A stretch of DNA of 64,000 nt from an uncultured Lachnospiraceae bacterium (GCA_910578085.1 CAJTPM010000007.1:62001-126000), one strand, 5' to 3'; shown: positions 42,465 to 51,871, counted from the stretch's first letter. Numbers and translations are program-made. Notes: generated by a model from the sequence alone, not told the origin.

Positions 42465-43475
42465 ATGACAGAATTTTTGACCTATACCAGTGCGCAGGAA
42501 ATAGTGGAGACAATAGAGGAAATCAGAACACAGCTGCAGGAAAAAGGAGGTATCCGGAATTTATACCTTTTAGGATGCGGCGGTTCTCTTGCAGGATTAT
42601 ATCCTCTGGATTATTTTATGCGCAGTGAGGCAAAGAACATTTCCTGCAGAAGCATGAATGCAAATGAATTTGTGTATGATACGCCGAAGGGCTGCGGGGA
42701 GAACAGTATTGTGATCTGTATGTCACTGGCCGGAACAACGCCTGAAACCGTTGCCGCGGCCAAAAAGGCGGAAGAAGTGAATGCAACTGTCATTACGATG
42801 AGCCTGACAACGGATTGTCCGCTTGCACAGTACGGCAGATACCATTGGACCTATGGCAGTGAGCTGCGTGGGAACTGCAGTTATCAGGATGTAAATCTGG
42901 CGAAAGTGCTGCGCTTTGGCATGGAACTTCTGAGGATCGAGGAGGGATATGAAAAATATGAGAAAGGGGTGGCGGCTTTTGAAGTATTAGACGCACTTTG
43001 CGCGAAAGCCAAAAAACAGGTGTCTGACCGGGCTGTGAAATTTGCGGAGGAACATAAAGATGATGCAGTGATCTATACTCTGGCAAGTGGCGCCACTTAC
43101 TGCGCCGCGTATATGCAGACGATCTGCATGTTTATGGAGATGGAGTGGATCCACTCCGGTACGATCCATGCAGGAGAACTTTACCATGGACCTTTCGAGA
43201 TTACAGATAAGAATACGCCGTTTTTCCTGTTTGTGAATGAGGGAAGGACACGTTTTCTGGATGAGAGAGCAGTGCGTTTTCTTGAAAAATATTCAGGGCG
43301 GGTGACGATCCTGGATGCAAAGGAACTGGGTATCTGTATCATTGATCCGGAGGTGGTGGATTACTTCAACCCGATATTACTGTGGTCCTGTGCTGTGGAA
43401 TATACGAGAGCACTGGCTGATGCGAAAAAACATCCGCTGCTTCAACGCAGATATATGTTTAAAGTAGAATATTAA
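42465..43475 (+). CDS. SIS-domain deglycase (FrlB-like)
   Basis: A 336-residue protein of two SIS domains, related to the isomerase half of GlmS. It has YLLGCGGSLAGLYPLDYFMR, VICMSLAGTTPETVAAAKKA and HSGTIHAGELYHGPFEITD; the last block is typical of FrlB, fructoselysine-6-phosphate deglycase, which splits a 6-phospho-fructosamine to glucose-6-P and lysine. With the FrlD- and FrlC-like genes that follow, a deglycase role is likely. It is not GlmS, as no glutaminase domain is present. Confidence 0.8.
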   Translation: MTEFLTYTSAQEIVETIEEIRTQLQEKGGIRNLYLLGCGGSLAGLYPLDYFMRSEAKNISCRSMNANEFVYDTPKGCGENSIVICMSLAGTTPETVAAAKKAEEVNATVITMSLTTDCPLAQYGRYHWTYGSELRGNCSYQDVNLAKVLRFGMELLRIEEGYEKYEKGVAAFEVLDALCAKAKKQVSDRAVKFAEEHKDDAVIYTLASGATYCAAYMQTICMFMEMEWIHSGTIHAGELYHGPFEITDKNTPFFLFVNEGRTRFLDERAVRFLEKYSGRVTILDAKELGICIIDPEVVDYFNPILLWSCAVEYTRALADAKKHPLLQRRYMFKVEY

Positions 43476-43486
43476 AGAGAAGACAT

Positions 43487-44413
43487 ATGATTAATTTTTA
43501 TTGTATCGGAAGAAATAATGTAGATGTATATCTAAAATATAATATGGTCTATCCGGGAGGAAACTGCAGTAACGTAGCTGCTCATTTTGCAAAATTTGGG
43601 TACGGTGCGGCGTTGGTAACTGTGGTGGGACAGGATGTTCTCGGGCGGCTGCAGTTAAAATCTCTGGAGAAACTGGGTGTGGATGTATCGGGCAGCCGAA
43701 TGGAGAAGGGGCAGACAGCATGGTGTTTCATATTGCATGAAAAGGAAAACCGGAAGTTTGTCAAATCGGATCTGAGTATTTTTCGTACATACCCTCTGAT
43801 GAGAGCGGACGTAGAGCATGTGAGAGAAAAAAAATATGATTCAATATACACGTCTGTATGTATAGAAAGCGCCTTTGCAGAGGGGGTTTTCGAGTCCCTT
43901 AAGGAGTATGGACTGCCGATCTGCTGTGATTTTGCGGATGGGTGGCAGGAGGAGGAATTGTATGAGGCCTGTGGCTTCATACAATATCCCTATCTGTCCT
44001 GTGAAAAATGTTCTCTTGAGGAGACAATGAACGTGTTAAAAGGCTGTGTGGAACACGGTGCGGCACTGGCTTTGGGGACAAGAGGAATGGATGGTTCCGT
44101 TGTGTATGACGGAAGAGCTTTTTATCACCAGAAGGCGTATCCGATTTCGGCAGTTGACACACTGGGGGCAGGAGATTCCTTTCTGGCAAGATTTTCGATG
44201 TGCTATTTTGAAGGCTTAAAACAGCTTAAAATGATAAAAATTGCCGGCGAGAAGGAGACGGAAAGGATTCTGGAACAGGCAAGGGGAGCCCTGATCAGGT
44301 ACAGCCTGGATATGGCGGCACTGTACGCAGCCCATGTATGCAATGATTACGGAGGATTTGGCATGGGGATCCCCTATGAAACGTCTATGACGGGAGAGGC
44401 GGTACAGATATGA
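43487..44413 (+). CDS. PfkB-family sugar kinase (FrlD-like)
   Basis: A 308-residue ribokinase-type enzyme. VYPGGNCSNVAAHFAKFGYG is the N-terminal substrate/lid region and ISAVDTLGAGDSFLARFSMC holds the PfkB signature DTxGAGD with the catalytic Asp. FrlD phosphorylates fructoselysine at C6, and this protein keeps that layout (short N-terminus, GGNxxNVA). It would act just before the FrlB-like enzyme. It overlaps the next gene by ATGA. Confidence 0.78.
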   Translation: MINFYCIGRNNVDVYLKYNMVYPGGNCSNVAAHFAKFGYGAALVTVVGQDVLGRLQLKSLEKLGVDVSGSRMEKGQTAWCFILHEKENRKFVKSDLSIFRTYPLMRADVEHVREKKYDSIYTSVCIESAFAEGVFESLKEYGLPICCDFADGWQEEELYEACGFIQYPYLSCEKCSLEETMNVLKGCVEHGAALALGTRGMDGSVVYDGRAFYHQKAYPISAVDTLGAGDSFLARFSMCYFEGLKQLKMIKIAGEKETERILEQARGALIRYSLDMAALYAAHVCNDYGGFGMGIPYETSMTGEAVQI

Positions 44414-45243
44414 AATGGTCGCAGATTGCAATGGGAAATTTCACTTATTACTATTATTCTTTTGCGTATTTTCTGGATGCCATGGAAAAACAGAATATTG
44501 ACAGGATCGAACTGTGGCTGGCGGAACCGCATCTGTGTCTGGATGATTGCAGCTATGCCGGTATGCGGCAGTTTTCAAAAATGCTTCGGGAAAGAAACTT
44601 TAAGGTATGCTGCGTAACGCCGGAGCAGTATCAGTATCCGGTAAATATCGCTTCGTCGGATGCGGATACCAGAAAACGCAGTACCAATTATTTTAAGAAG
44701 GCCATTGATCTGGCGGCAGAACTGGAAGCGCCGAAAGTGCTTGTGGCAAGCGGCCATTGCCCCCAGGAAGAAAACAGGGAAGAGGCGTTTAAAAGAATGA
44801 AGGAAGTATTGACAGAGCTTGCGCATAATGCCTGCTTTAAGGGAGTTCAGATTGTTTTTGAACCTATGCCGCGCAAGATCGATCTGGTAAGAAGTGCCGC
44901 GGAAGTGAAGAAAATACTGGATGAAGTAGGATTTTATGAGGGAATCCGCGGGATGATGGATTTTGATATCTGTCTGCGGCAGAAGGATACACCGAAAAAG
45001 TATATGGAAATTCTGGGGAAGAAGAATATAAATCACATTCATCTGAACGATGGAAATCCCGGGGGACATCTGATTCCGGGAGAAGGTGTGCTGCCCATAA
45101 AGGAAGCGCTTGAAGAGCTGGAAAGTACAGGGTATACAGACGATATCTCGGTGGAAGTCACGAACAGTATTTATTATGAAGCTCCGGATGCGGCGACAGA
45201 GAAAATTCTGCAATTTCTGAGAGGACTGAAGATGTTTAAATGA
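44410..45243 (+). CDS. TIM-barrel sugar epimerase (FrlC-like)
   Basis: A 277-residue xylose isomerase-like barrel. Metal-site blocks are visible: VLVASGHCPQEENREEA, QIVFEPMPRKIDL (Glu), GMMDFDICLR (Asp), NHIHLNDGNPGGHLIPGEG (His and the PGEG loop) and ISVEVTNSIYYE (Glu). FrlC interconverts psicoselysine and fructoselysine (C3 epimerase). It is the last gene of the operon and ends 2 bases before the promoter region of the LacI gene. Confidence 0.78.
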   Translation: MKWSQIAMGNFTYYYYSFAYFLDAMEKQNIDRIELWLAEPHLCLDDCSYAGMRQFSKMLRERNFKVCCVTPEQYQYPVNIASSDADTRKRSTNYFKKAIDLAAELEAPKVLVASGHCPQEENREEAFKRMKEVLTELAHNACFKGVQIVFEPMPRKIDLVRSAAEVKKILDEVGFYEGIRGMMDFDICLRQKDTPKKYMEILGKKNINHIHLNDGNPGGHLIPGEGVLPIKEALEELESTGYTDDISVEVTNSIYYEAPDAATEKILQFLRGLKMFK

Positions 45244-45245
45244 TT

Positions 45246-45274
45246 TTGACTTTTGTCCGGCTATCCTGTAAAAT
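45246..45274 (+). promoter_or_regulatory. promoter of LacI regulator
   Basis: TTGACT (45246-45251), 17 bases, TAAAAT (45269-45274). The transcript would carry the two hairpins below as its leader. Confidence 0.7.
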
Positions 45275-45301
45275 AAGGAAAATTACTGCATTTTGAGGGA
45301 T

Positions 45302-45328
45302 AAGATTGAAAATAGAATTTTCAATCTT
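45302..45328 (+). promoter_or_regulatory. perfect 12-bp inverted repeat
   Basis: AAGATTGAAAAT (45302-45313), loop AGA, ATTTTCAATCTT (45317-45328). It may be a hairpin in the LacI leader or a binding site. GTGTTTGTG follows, a poor T-tract, so termination is doubtful. Confidence 0.6.
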
Positions 45329-45336
45329 GTGTTTGT

Positions 45337-45372
45337 GTCTCAAATGAACATGCTTGCATGTTCGCTTGAGAC
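45337..45372 (+). promoter_or_regulatory. second palindrome before LacI start
   Basis: GTCTCAA/TTGAGAC and GAACATGC/GCATGTTC form a hairpin with a 2-base mismatch and TT loop, ending 15 bases before the start codon and just before its ribosome site (CAGGAGA). It could control translation or bind the regulator itself. Confidence 0.6.
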
Positions 45373-45387
45373 ATCAGGAGACAAATT

Positions 45388-46392
45388 ATGGATGGTCAAC
45401 TGGTTACTATTAAAACGATATCTGAATTGGCTGGAGTATCTGTGGCGACGGTGTCCAGAGTAATCAATCAGAATGGACGTTTTTCCAAACAGACGGAAGA
45501 GCGGGTCCTCTCGATTATTAAAGACTGTGGATACCAGCCCAATGAGCTTGCCAGAGGCCTCAGAACTAATAAGGCGAAGGTAATCGGTGTGATTGTTCCG
45601 GATATTACGAATGATTTTTTTTCACGGATCACCCTGGAGATACAGAAAAACCTTTTGAAGGAAGATTACGTTTCTATTATATGTAATACGGACGAATCAA
45701 AAGAGATTGAGCAGATCCATTATAATTCTCTGAAAAATCTGCGGGTATGTGGTATGATCGTGGCCGGGCAGGGCGTGGGGAGCATCAATAAACCGGATGT
45801 TCCAACGGTATATATAGACCGCTCTGTCCAAAAGCCCGATCAGGAGATGGAGGATGCTCCCATTATCTGCAGCGACAGCCGCTATGGGGCCTGTCTTGCA
45901 ACGAAGAAGCTGATTGAAGAAGGATGCAGAAATATCTGTATTGTATGTTTCAGTAAACAGGCTGTGGAAAAAAACCTGCGGTTTCTGGGATATGCGGATG
46001 CCATGAGGGAAGCCGGTTTTTCCGTAAAGGATGAAAATATATATGTTGTAGACCGCGGTGATAAAGAGATTGGATATCAGGTTACACGGAAAATGCTGTC
46101 AGAACGTTCTGATGTAGACGGCATTTTTTATTCCATGGACTTTTTAGCGCTCGGTGGAATCGTGGCAGCTACGGAGTTGAAGATATCCATACCGGAAAAG
46201 TTAAAAATTGTGGGATTTGACGATGTCATGATCAGCGATATGGTAAACCCGCCTCTTACAACCATCCATCAGGATGTTCCTGAGATTGCCGGAAAAGCTG
46301 TGGAAACTTTGATGGCAATGATGAAGAATGAAAAAATTGGATGGAAGCAGTACATAGTACCCGTTAAACTGGTGCAGAGAAAAACAACATGA
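45388..46392 (+). CDS. LacI-family transcriptional regulator
   Basis: A 334-residue repressor. The N-terminal helix-turn-helix is TISELAGVSVATVSRVINQN with the hinge NELARGLRTNK. The sugar-binding core has IGVIVPDITNDFFSRITLEI, and DFLALGGIVAATELKISIPE with VGFDDVMISDMVNPPLTTIH at the end. It lies after the frl-like operon and before the YtfQ-like transporter. The twin GTAAACGATTAC sites at 38740 and 38802 fit this family, so control of the 38911 operon is likely. Confidence 0.93.
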   Translation: MDGQLVTIKTISELAGVSVATVSRVINQNGRFSKQTEERVLSIIKDCGYQPNELARGLRTNKAKVIGVIVPDITNDFFSRITLEIQKNLLKEDYVSIICNTDESKEIEQIHYNSLKNLRVCGMIVAGQGVGSINKPDVPTVYIDRSVQKPDQEMEDAPIICSDSRYGACLATKKLIEEGCRNICIVCFSKQAVEKNLRFLGYADAMREAGFSVKDENIYVVDRGDKEIGYQVTRKMLSERSDVDGIFYSMDFLALGGIVAATELKISIPEKLKIVGFDDVMISDMVNPPLTTIHQDVPEIAGKAVETLMAMMKNEKIGWKQYIVPVKLVQRKTT

Positions 46393-46806
46393 AAGAGTTT
46401 CGAAACAGTTATAATTTTACCAAATATGGTTATATAGAATTTTCATTAAAGTAAAAATTTTTCTTTTTTTCAGATACATCTTAAAAAATCCAATATTTTT
46501 CAGGGATCCTTTTCTTATTTTAGGCAATTTGGCATATATTCTACAGAGAGATTATAAAGAAAAAGATCTTTCTATTTCAAAAAAATATTAAAATATCGAA
46601 CAAAATCTTTAAAAATCCAACAAACAGAGAAAAATTTATACCAAAGATTGTCGTAATATACAAAAATTTGTATTGTTTAGAAGAGCGAAACTATATATAT
46701 TGCACAATAATTGCTTGCTTTCAGAAATATAATACGCTAGAGTAAAGTTACGGAAACAGAAAATCTGTTCCGACGCAAAAAATAATTTCATTAGGGAGGA
46801 AAGAAA
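46393..46806 (+). promoter_or_regulatory. AT-rich control region of YtfQ-like operon
   Basis: A gene-free region of 414 bases. A -10 box TATAAT at 46728-46733 has no -35 match at the proper distance, as expected for an activator-dependent promoter. AAAAATCCAA is repeated at 46485-46494 and 46611-46620, and a palindrome ATACAAAAATTTGTAT lies near 46659-46674. These may bind the AraC-type regulator of the sensor set at 33218-37443; this is inferred. Confidence 0.45.
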
Positions 46807-47904
46807 ATGAAGAAAAAACTTGCGTTATTATTAGTTGCAGCAATGACAGTGTCAGGCCTTGTTGCTTGCGGCAACACCACAGAAGAGGCGGCAGCTCCGG
46901 CAGAGGAAGCAGCACCTGCAGAAGAGGAAGCACCTGCAGAAGAAGCACCCGCTGAGGAAGAGGCTCCTGCGGAAGAAGCAGCGCCTGCAGAAGACGGCGC
47001 GCTCATCAGTGTAGGTTTCGCACAGGTTGGACATGAATCTGACTGGCGTGCAGCTAACACGAAGAACTATCAGGACACTTTCAGTGCAGAGAACGGTTAT
47101 GAGTTATCTTTCGTAGACTGTGACAACGACCATAACGTTCAGATCGAAACAGTTCGTGGTTTCATTCAGCAGGAAGTTGACTACATCTGCATCGCTCCGA
47201 TCCAGTCCGCAGGTTGGGATACCGTTCTTCAGGAAGCACAGGATGCAGGTATTCCTGTTCTGATCGTTGACCGTGCGGTAGATGCAGCCGATACGATGTA
47301 TACGACAGCGCTCGGCTGCGACATGGTTGCTGAGGGCGAAGCAGCAGGTAACTGGCTTGCTGAGTACTTAAACGGCGAAGCGGCAAATATCCTTGTTATT
47401 GAAGGTTCCGTTGGCGCATCTGCAACACTGGGCCGTACAGAAGGCTTCAACAACATCGTTGCGCAGAATGATAACTGGACAGTTCTTGACTCTCAGTCCG
47501 GTGACTTCACACAGGCTGGCGGACAGGAAGTTATGGAATCCTTCATCAAGTCCTACAAAGACTTCAACGTAGTTGTATGTCAGAACGATAACGAAGCATA
47601 CGGCGCAATGGATGCAATGGATGCAGCTGGTATTACATACGGTGTTGACGGCGATGTTCAGATTATCTCTTTTGATGCAACACACGATGGACTGCAGTAC
47701 ACACTGGACGGCAAGATCACATGTAACGTAGAGTGTAACCCTCTGCAGGCAGGCTTTGCTGAGGAAGTTATCAGGAAACTGGAAGCCGGCGAGACAGTTG
47801 ACAAGTGGACACTGGTTAAGGATGAAGCTTTCGTAGCACCTGGTATTGAGAGCCAGTATGCAGTAACCATGAGCCAGGAAGTTCTGGATGGCCGTGCTTA
47901 CTAA
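46807..47904 (+). CDS. ytfQ: sugar-binding lipoprotein of YtfQ type
   Basis: A 365-residue binding protein with lipobox VSGLVACGN (Cys21), an Ala/Pro/Glu repeat linker (about residues 28-62, APAEE units), and a YtfQ-type domain: VGFAQVGHESDWRAANTKNY, ICIAPIQSAGWDTVLQEAQD and IISFDATHDGLQYTLDGKIT. YtfQ binds galactofuranose in E. coli. Codon use is strongly biased, suggesting high expression. A hairpin after the gene may lower expression of the downstream transporter genes relative to this one. Confidence 0.9.
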   Translation: MKKKLALLLVAAMTVSGLVACGNTTEEAAAPAEEAAPAEEEAPAEEAPAEEEAPAEEAAPAEDGALISVGFAQVGHESDWRAANTKNYQDTFSAENGYELSFVDCDNDHNVQIETVRGFIQQEVDYICIAPIQSAGWDTVLQEAQDAGIPVLIVDRAVDAADTMYTTALGCDMVAEGEAAGNWLAEYLNGEAANILVIEGSVGASATLGRTEGFNNIVAQNDNWTVLDSQSGDFTQAGGQEVMESFIKSYKDFNVVVCQNDNEAYGAMDAMDAAGITYGVDGDVQIISFDATHDGLQYTLDGKITCNVECNPLQAGFAEEVIRKLEAGETVDKWTLVKDEAFVAPGIESQYAVTMSQEVLDGRAY

Positions 47905-47980
47905 AATGCAGGAAGATGCCTGAGGCCGGTTAAGATAGCGGTCCGGGAAAGGCAGATCTGATAGAACAATTAAAAAATGA

Positions 47981-48034
47981 CGTAAAGGGGAGAGATCCCG
48001 GGGAGACTGGGGCTTTCCCTCTTTTACGCTTTTT
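47981..48034 (+). terminator. attenuator-type hairpin between ytfQ and ytfR
   Basis: CGTAAAGGGGAGAG pairs imperfectly with CTTTCCCTCTTTTACG and is followed by CTTTTT. Such partial terminators often follow the binding protein gene in ABC operons and let that protein be made in excess. Confidence 0.6.
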
Positions 48035-48119
48035 GACGGAAAATATTGGCTGCTTTACGACAAATGTCAGGCAGCAACAAGTATTACCTGGGAAGAAAAC
48101 TCTGGAAGGAGACGTCTAC

Positions 48120-49637
48120 ATGGAAAATAATGTTGTTTTAAGTATGAAAGGAATCTGTATGACATTCCCCGGTGTAAAAGCGTTGGAAAATGTGGATTTT
48201 CATCTGAAAAAGGGCGAGATCCGTGCGCTCATGGGGGAAAATGGAGCCGGAAAATCCACACTGATTAAATGTCTTACTGGGGTAAATAAGTTTGAAGCCG
48301 GAGAGATCTATCTGGATGGCATCGATGGTCCCATTGTCAATAAGGATACCATGGATGCACAGAAAAAAGGAATTTCTACGGTGTATCAGGAAGTAAATCT
48401 ATGTCCGAACCTGTCTGTGGCGGAGAATCTTTTCATCGGCAGAGAGCCTATGACAAAGATCGGCACGGTAAACCGGAAAAAAATGAATGCAATGGCAGCA
48501 AAGCTGATGAAGGATTTGGATCTGGATATCGATGTCACTCAGAATCTGGAAGAATATTCTTTAGCGCTGCAGCAGATGATAGCAATTGCCCGTGCGGTGG
48601 ATATGGACTGTAAAGTGCTGATTCTGGACGAGCCGACATCGTCACTGGACGATAACGAGGTGGCGAAGCTTTTCGGGATGATGAGAAGGCTCCGCGAGCA
48701 GGGTGTGGGAATCGTTTTTGTTACCCATTTCCTGGAGCAGGTCTATGAAGTGTGCGATGGCATCACTGTTTTGCGAAACGGTACTCTTGTTGGGGAGTAC
48801 AGCATAGAGGAGCTGCCCCGCGTGAAGCTGGTTGCAGCCATGATGGGTAAGGATTTTGATGATCTGGCAAATATCAAGCCGGAAGGCAGCGGGGACAAAT
48901 CGAAAGAGCCCCTTGTGATTGATGCAAAGGGATTGAGCCATGCAGGTACGATCAAGCCTTTCAATCTTGAGATACATAAAGGAGAAGTAATCGGTCTGAC
49001 CGGGCTTCTTGGCAGCGGACGAAGCGAACTGGCGCGCGTGATCTACGGCGCGGACAGGGCGCAGACCGGGACTTTAAAAGTGAAAGAGAAAGAAGTATCG
49101 ATCAAAAATCCCATCGACGCCATGAATCTCGGTATGGGGCTCCTGCCGGATGACAGAAAGGCGGAAGGTATTATCGGGGATCTGTCTGTACGGGAGAATA
49201 TTATTCTTGCGATGCAGGCGAAACTGGGCATCTTTAAGAAGATTCCGATGGCGAAGCAGATCGAAATTGCGGATAAATTCATTGAGCTTCTGCAGATCAA
49301 GACGGCAAGCAGAGAGACGTTAATTAAACAGCTTTCCGGCGGTAACCAGCAGAAAGTTATTTTAGCCAGGTGGCTTGCTACAGATCCGGATTTCCTGATT
49401 TTAGATGAGCCCACCCGTGGTATTGATATCGGAACGAAGACGGAGATTCAGAAACTGGTGATCCAGCTGGCGGAGGAAGGCAAGAGCGTGATGTTCATCT
49501 CTTCGGAGATCGAGGAAATGCTCAGAACCTGTAACCGTATGGCGGTTCTTCGGGACGGCTCCAAAGTCGGAGAGATCAGCGGTGAGGAATTGTCTCAGGA
49601 AGGTGTGATGAAGGCGATTGCGGGAGGTGCTAAATAA
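48120..49637 (+). CDS. ytfR: sugar ABC transporter ATPase (YtfR-like)
   Basis: A 505-residue double-ABC protein. Walker A GENGAGKSTLIKCLTG and Walker B VLILDEPTSSLD in the first half; GLLGSGRSELARVIYG in place of the second Walker A, signature LSGGNQQKVILARWL, then ILDEPTRGIDIG. I chose ATG 48120 because GGAAGGAGACG precedes it; the frame extends to 48033. Its stop overlaps the next start (TAATGG). Confidence 0.92.
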   Translation: MENNVVLSMKGICMTFPGVKALENVDFHLKKGEIRALMGENGAGKSTLIKCLTGVNKFEAGEIYLDGIDGPIVNKDTMDAQKKGISTVYQEVNLCPNLSVAENLFIGREPMTKIGTVNRKKMNAMAAKLMKDLDLDIDVTQNLEEYSLALQQMIAIARAVDMDCKVLILDEPTSSLDDNEVAKLFGMMRRLREQGVGIVFVTHFLEQVYEVCDGITVLRNGTLVGEYSIEELPRVKLVAAMMGKDFDDLANIKPEGSGDKSKEPLVIDAKGLSHAGTIKPFNLEIHKGEVIGLTGLLGSGRSELARVIYGADRAQTGTLKVKEKEVSIKNPIDAMNLGMGLLPDDRKAEGIIGDLSVRENIILAMQAKLGIFKKIPMAKQIEIADKFIELLQIKTASRETLIKQLSGGNQQKVILARWLATDPDFLILDEPTRGIDIGTKTEIQKLVIQLAEEGKSVMFISSEIEEMLRTCNRMAVLRDGSKVGEISGEELSQEGVMKAIAGGAK

Positions 49638-50704
49638 TGGATAAGATAAGAAAAATTACGAAGATGAAGCTGTTTCTGCCGATCTTCAGCATGATCCTCG
49701 TGATGATGATCAATGTGATCTATGATATCGCGACCGGGAATGCGCCGTTCAGCTTCTTCTCCATCAGTATCAACAACGGTATTCTGTACGGACGTCTGAT
49801 CGACGTATTAAACCGCGGCAGCGAAGTGGCGATCCTTGCGATCGGCATGACATTGGTGGTATCCGCTTCCGCAGGAACAGATATCTCGGTGGGCTCTGTG
49901 ATGAGTCTGTCCGGCGGCCTGTGCTGTATGCTGCTTGCAGGATATGGCGTCACCAACGTAAGCGAGTACAATGTACCGCTCTGGGTTGGTATGCTGGCAG
50001 GTATTGCGATCGCATGTGTCTGCGGCCTGTTTAACGGATTCCTGGTGGCCTATATGAACATTCAGCCGATGGTGGCCACCCTGATTTTGTGGTCTGCGGG
50101 CAGAGCCATCGGATTGCTTCTTTGCAACAGCAATATCGTTTATGTGCGTGTACCTTCTTTCCAGTTTTTCGGCGGATACTGCGGCATTATTCCGACGCCG
50201 ATCCTTATCGCTGCGGCCTGTGTAGCCATCGCTGCGGTAGTGCTCAAAATGACGGCCCTTGGCACTTATATCCAGAGCGTGGGCATCAATAAAAGAGCAT
50301 CCAGAATCTCCGGTTTTAACTCCGCGAAGATCATCCTGTTATGCTATGTGATCTGCGGTCTGTGTGCAGGTATTTCCGGTCTGGTGGCAACCTGCAGGAT
50401 CTACTCTGCGGATACCAATAACATCGGTCTGAATATGGAGTTAGATGCGATCCTCGCGGTGGCGTTAGGCGGCAACAGCCTGGGCGGCGGTAAATTCAAC
50501 CTTGCAGGTTCCATCATCGGCGCCTACACGATTCAGGCAATTACAACAACGCTGTATGCGCTGGGCGTATCCTCTGCGCAGGCGCCTGTATTCAAGGCTA
50601 TCGTGGTTATTCTGATCGTAGTCATTCAGTCTGAACCCGTAAAGGCTTATTTCAAAAAACTGTCCGCTAAGAAGGCAGCAGCAAAGGAGGCGGTGCAGGC
50701 ATGA
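49637..50704 (+). CDS. ytfT: sugar ABC permease (YtfT-like)
   Basis: A 355-residue membrane protein of the RbsC family with about nine segments. VAILAIGMTLVVSASAGTDI then SVGSVMSLSGGLCCMLLAGY is the usual signature, as are LVAYMNIQPMVATLILWSAG and ILAVALGGNSLGGGKFN. It partners YjfF; YtfT proteins differ from others by paired permeases in one operon, as here. Confidence 0.88.
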   Translation: MDKIRKITKMKLFLPIFSMILVMMINVIYDIATGNAPFSFFSISINNGILYGRLIDVLNRGSEVAILAIGMTLVVSASAGTDISVGSVMSLSGGLCCMLLAGYGVTNVSEYNVPLWVGMLAGIAIACVCGLFNGFLVAYMNIQPMVATLILWSAGRAIGLLLCNSNIVYVRVPSFQFFGGYCGIIPTPILIAAACVAIAAVVLKMTALGTYIQSVGINKRASRISGFNSAKIILLCYVICGLCAGISGLVATCRIYSADTNNIGLNMELDAILAVALGGNSLGGGKFNLAGSIIGAYTIQAITTTLYALGVSSAQAPVFKAIVVILIVVIQSEPVKAYFKKLSAKKAAAKEAVQA

Positions 50705-51720
50705 AAAAATTAAAAATCGGTGGAAATAACATATTACTTGCTATCACGGTGGTCCTGTTTGTGCTCATGTATCTGGGCGGCTGTATCATCTATGCGGATA
50801 AAGGCTTTACACATTTTCAGACCTTCTTAAATGTTCTGATCAACAATGCCGGACTGATTGCCGTCGCAGCGGGCATGACCTGTGTGATGCTGACCGGCGG
50901 TATCGACATTTCCGTAGGCTCCCTGATCGCCATGGACTGTATGTTTCTGGCTGTAGGGATGGAGACCTGGGGGATGAAGAGCCCTGTGCTGATGGCGCTG
51001 GTTTTAGTCATCGGCGTTGTATTCGGTCTGGTGCAGGGCTACTGTGTTGCCTATCTGGAGATCCAGCCCTTTATCGTGACCATGGCGGGCATGTTCTTTG
51101 CCAGAGGTATGACGGCTGTGATCTGTAAGGATCAGGTGAGTATTGTATCGGATAAGCTGTTTACTGCAATCTCCGGTGCAAAGATCAGCATTCCGTTCGG
51201 TGGCTATGAAAATAAAAAAGGCATTTATCAGGTGCCCTTCATCCGTCCTACGGTCATTGTAGCGCTGCTTGTTGTGGTTGCGGTTTACCTGATGTTAAAA
51301 TATACAAAATTTGGCAGAAGCATCTATGCGGTGGGCGGCAACCAGGTGTCGGCGACACTGATGGGCCTGAACGTGCGGAAAACAAAACTGTTAACCTATA
51401 CGCTGAGCAGCTTTTTAACATCCATCGGCGGCATCTGTTACTGCTTAAATACCATGTGCGGTACGACCACACAGGCCGCAGGTCTGGAGATGGACGCCAT
51501 CTCTTCCTCGGTTATCGGCGGTACGCTTTTAACCGGCGGCGTGGGAAATGTGCTGGGTTCCCTGGTGGGCGTGCTGATCAACGGCACGATTTCGACACTG
51601 GTGAAAACCAATGGTAAGTTAGTGAGCTCCTGGGCTAATATCATTACGGCTATCCTGTTATGTTTCTTTATTCTTCTGCAGGCAGTTTTTGCCAAAATTA
51701 AAGAGAGCAAGAAAGCATAA
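50701..51720 (+). CDS. yjfF: sugar ABC permease (YjfF-like)
   Basis: A 339-residue membrane protein, the second permease of the transporter. IAVAAGMTCVMLTGGIDISV then GSLIAMDCMFLAVGM, then AYLEIQPFIVTMAGMFFARG and FGRSIYAVGGNQVSATLMGL, are typical for this group. It overlaps ytfT by 4 bases (ATGA). Last gene of the operon. Confidence 0.88.
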   Translation: MKKLKIGGNNILLAITVVLFVLMYLGGCIIYADKGFTHFQTFLNVLINNAGLIAVAAGMTCVMLTGGIDISVGSLIAMDCMFLAVGMETWGMKSPVLMALVLVIGVVFGLVQGYCVAYLEIQPFIVTMAGMFFARGMTAVICKDQVSIVSDKLFTAISGAKISIPFGGYENKKGIYQVPFIRPTVIVALLVVVAVYLMLKYTKFGRSIYAVGGNQVSATLMGLNVRKTKLLTYTLSSFLTSIGGICYCLNTMCGTTTQAAGLEMDAISSSVIGGTLLTGGVGNVLGSLVGVLINGTISTLVKTNGKLVSSWANIITAILLCFFILLQAVFAKIKESKKA

Positions 51721-51748
51721 GGATAACAGAATAACATTATTTTCCTGT

Positions 51749-51778
51749 AAGGACCTGCTTTTTGATAGGCAGGTCTTT
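51749..51778 (+). terminator. terminator after YtfQ-type operon
   Basis: AAGGACCTGC (51749-51758) pairs with GCAGGTCTTT (51769-51778) with one G-T wobble. Only three Ts follow within the stem end, so it may be moderate in strength. Confidence 0.55.
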
Positions 51779-51842
51779 ACCATATCATTGGAATATCTGA
51801 GAGGAAAAAGATGGAAAAAACTTTGAAAAATCTATAAAATCC

Positions 51843-51871
51843 TTGACAAACATGGGAAAAACCTCTATATA
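51843..51871 (+). promoter_or_regulatory. promoter of hup
   Basis: TTGACA (51843-51848), 17 bases, TATATA (51866-51871). Strong, as expected for an abundant DNA-binding protein. Confidence 0.82.
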
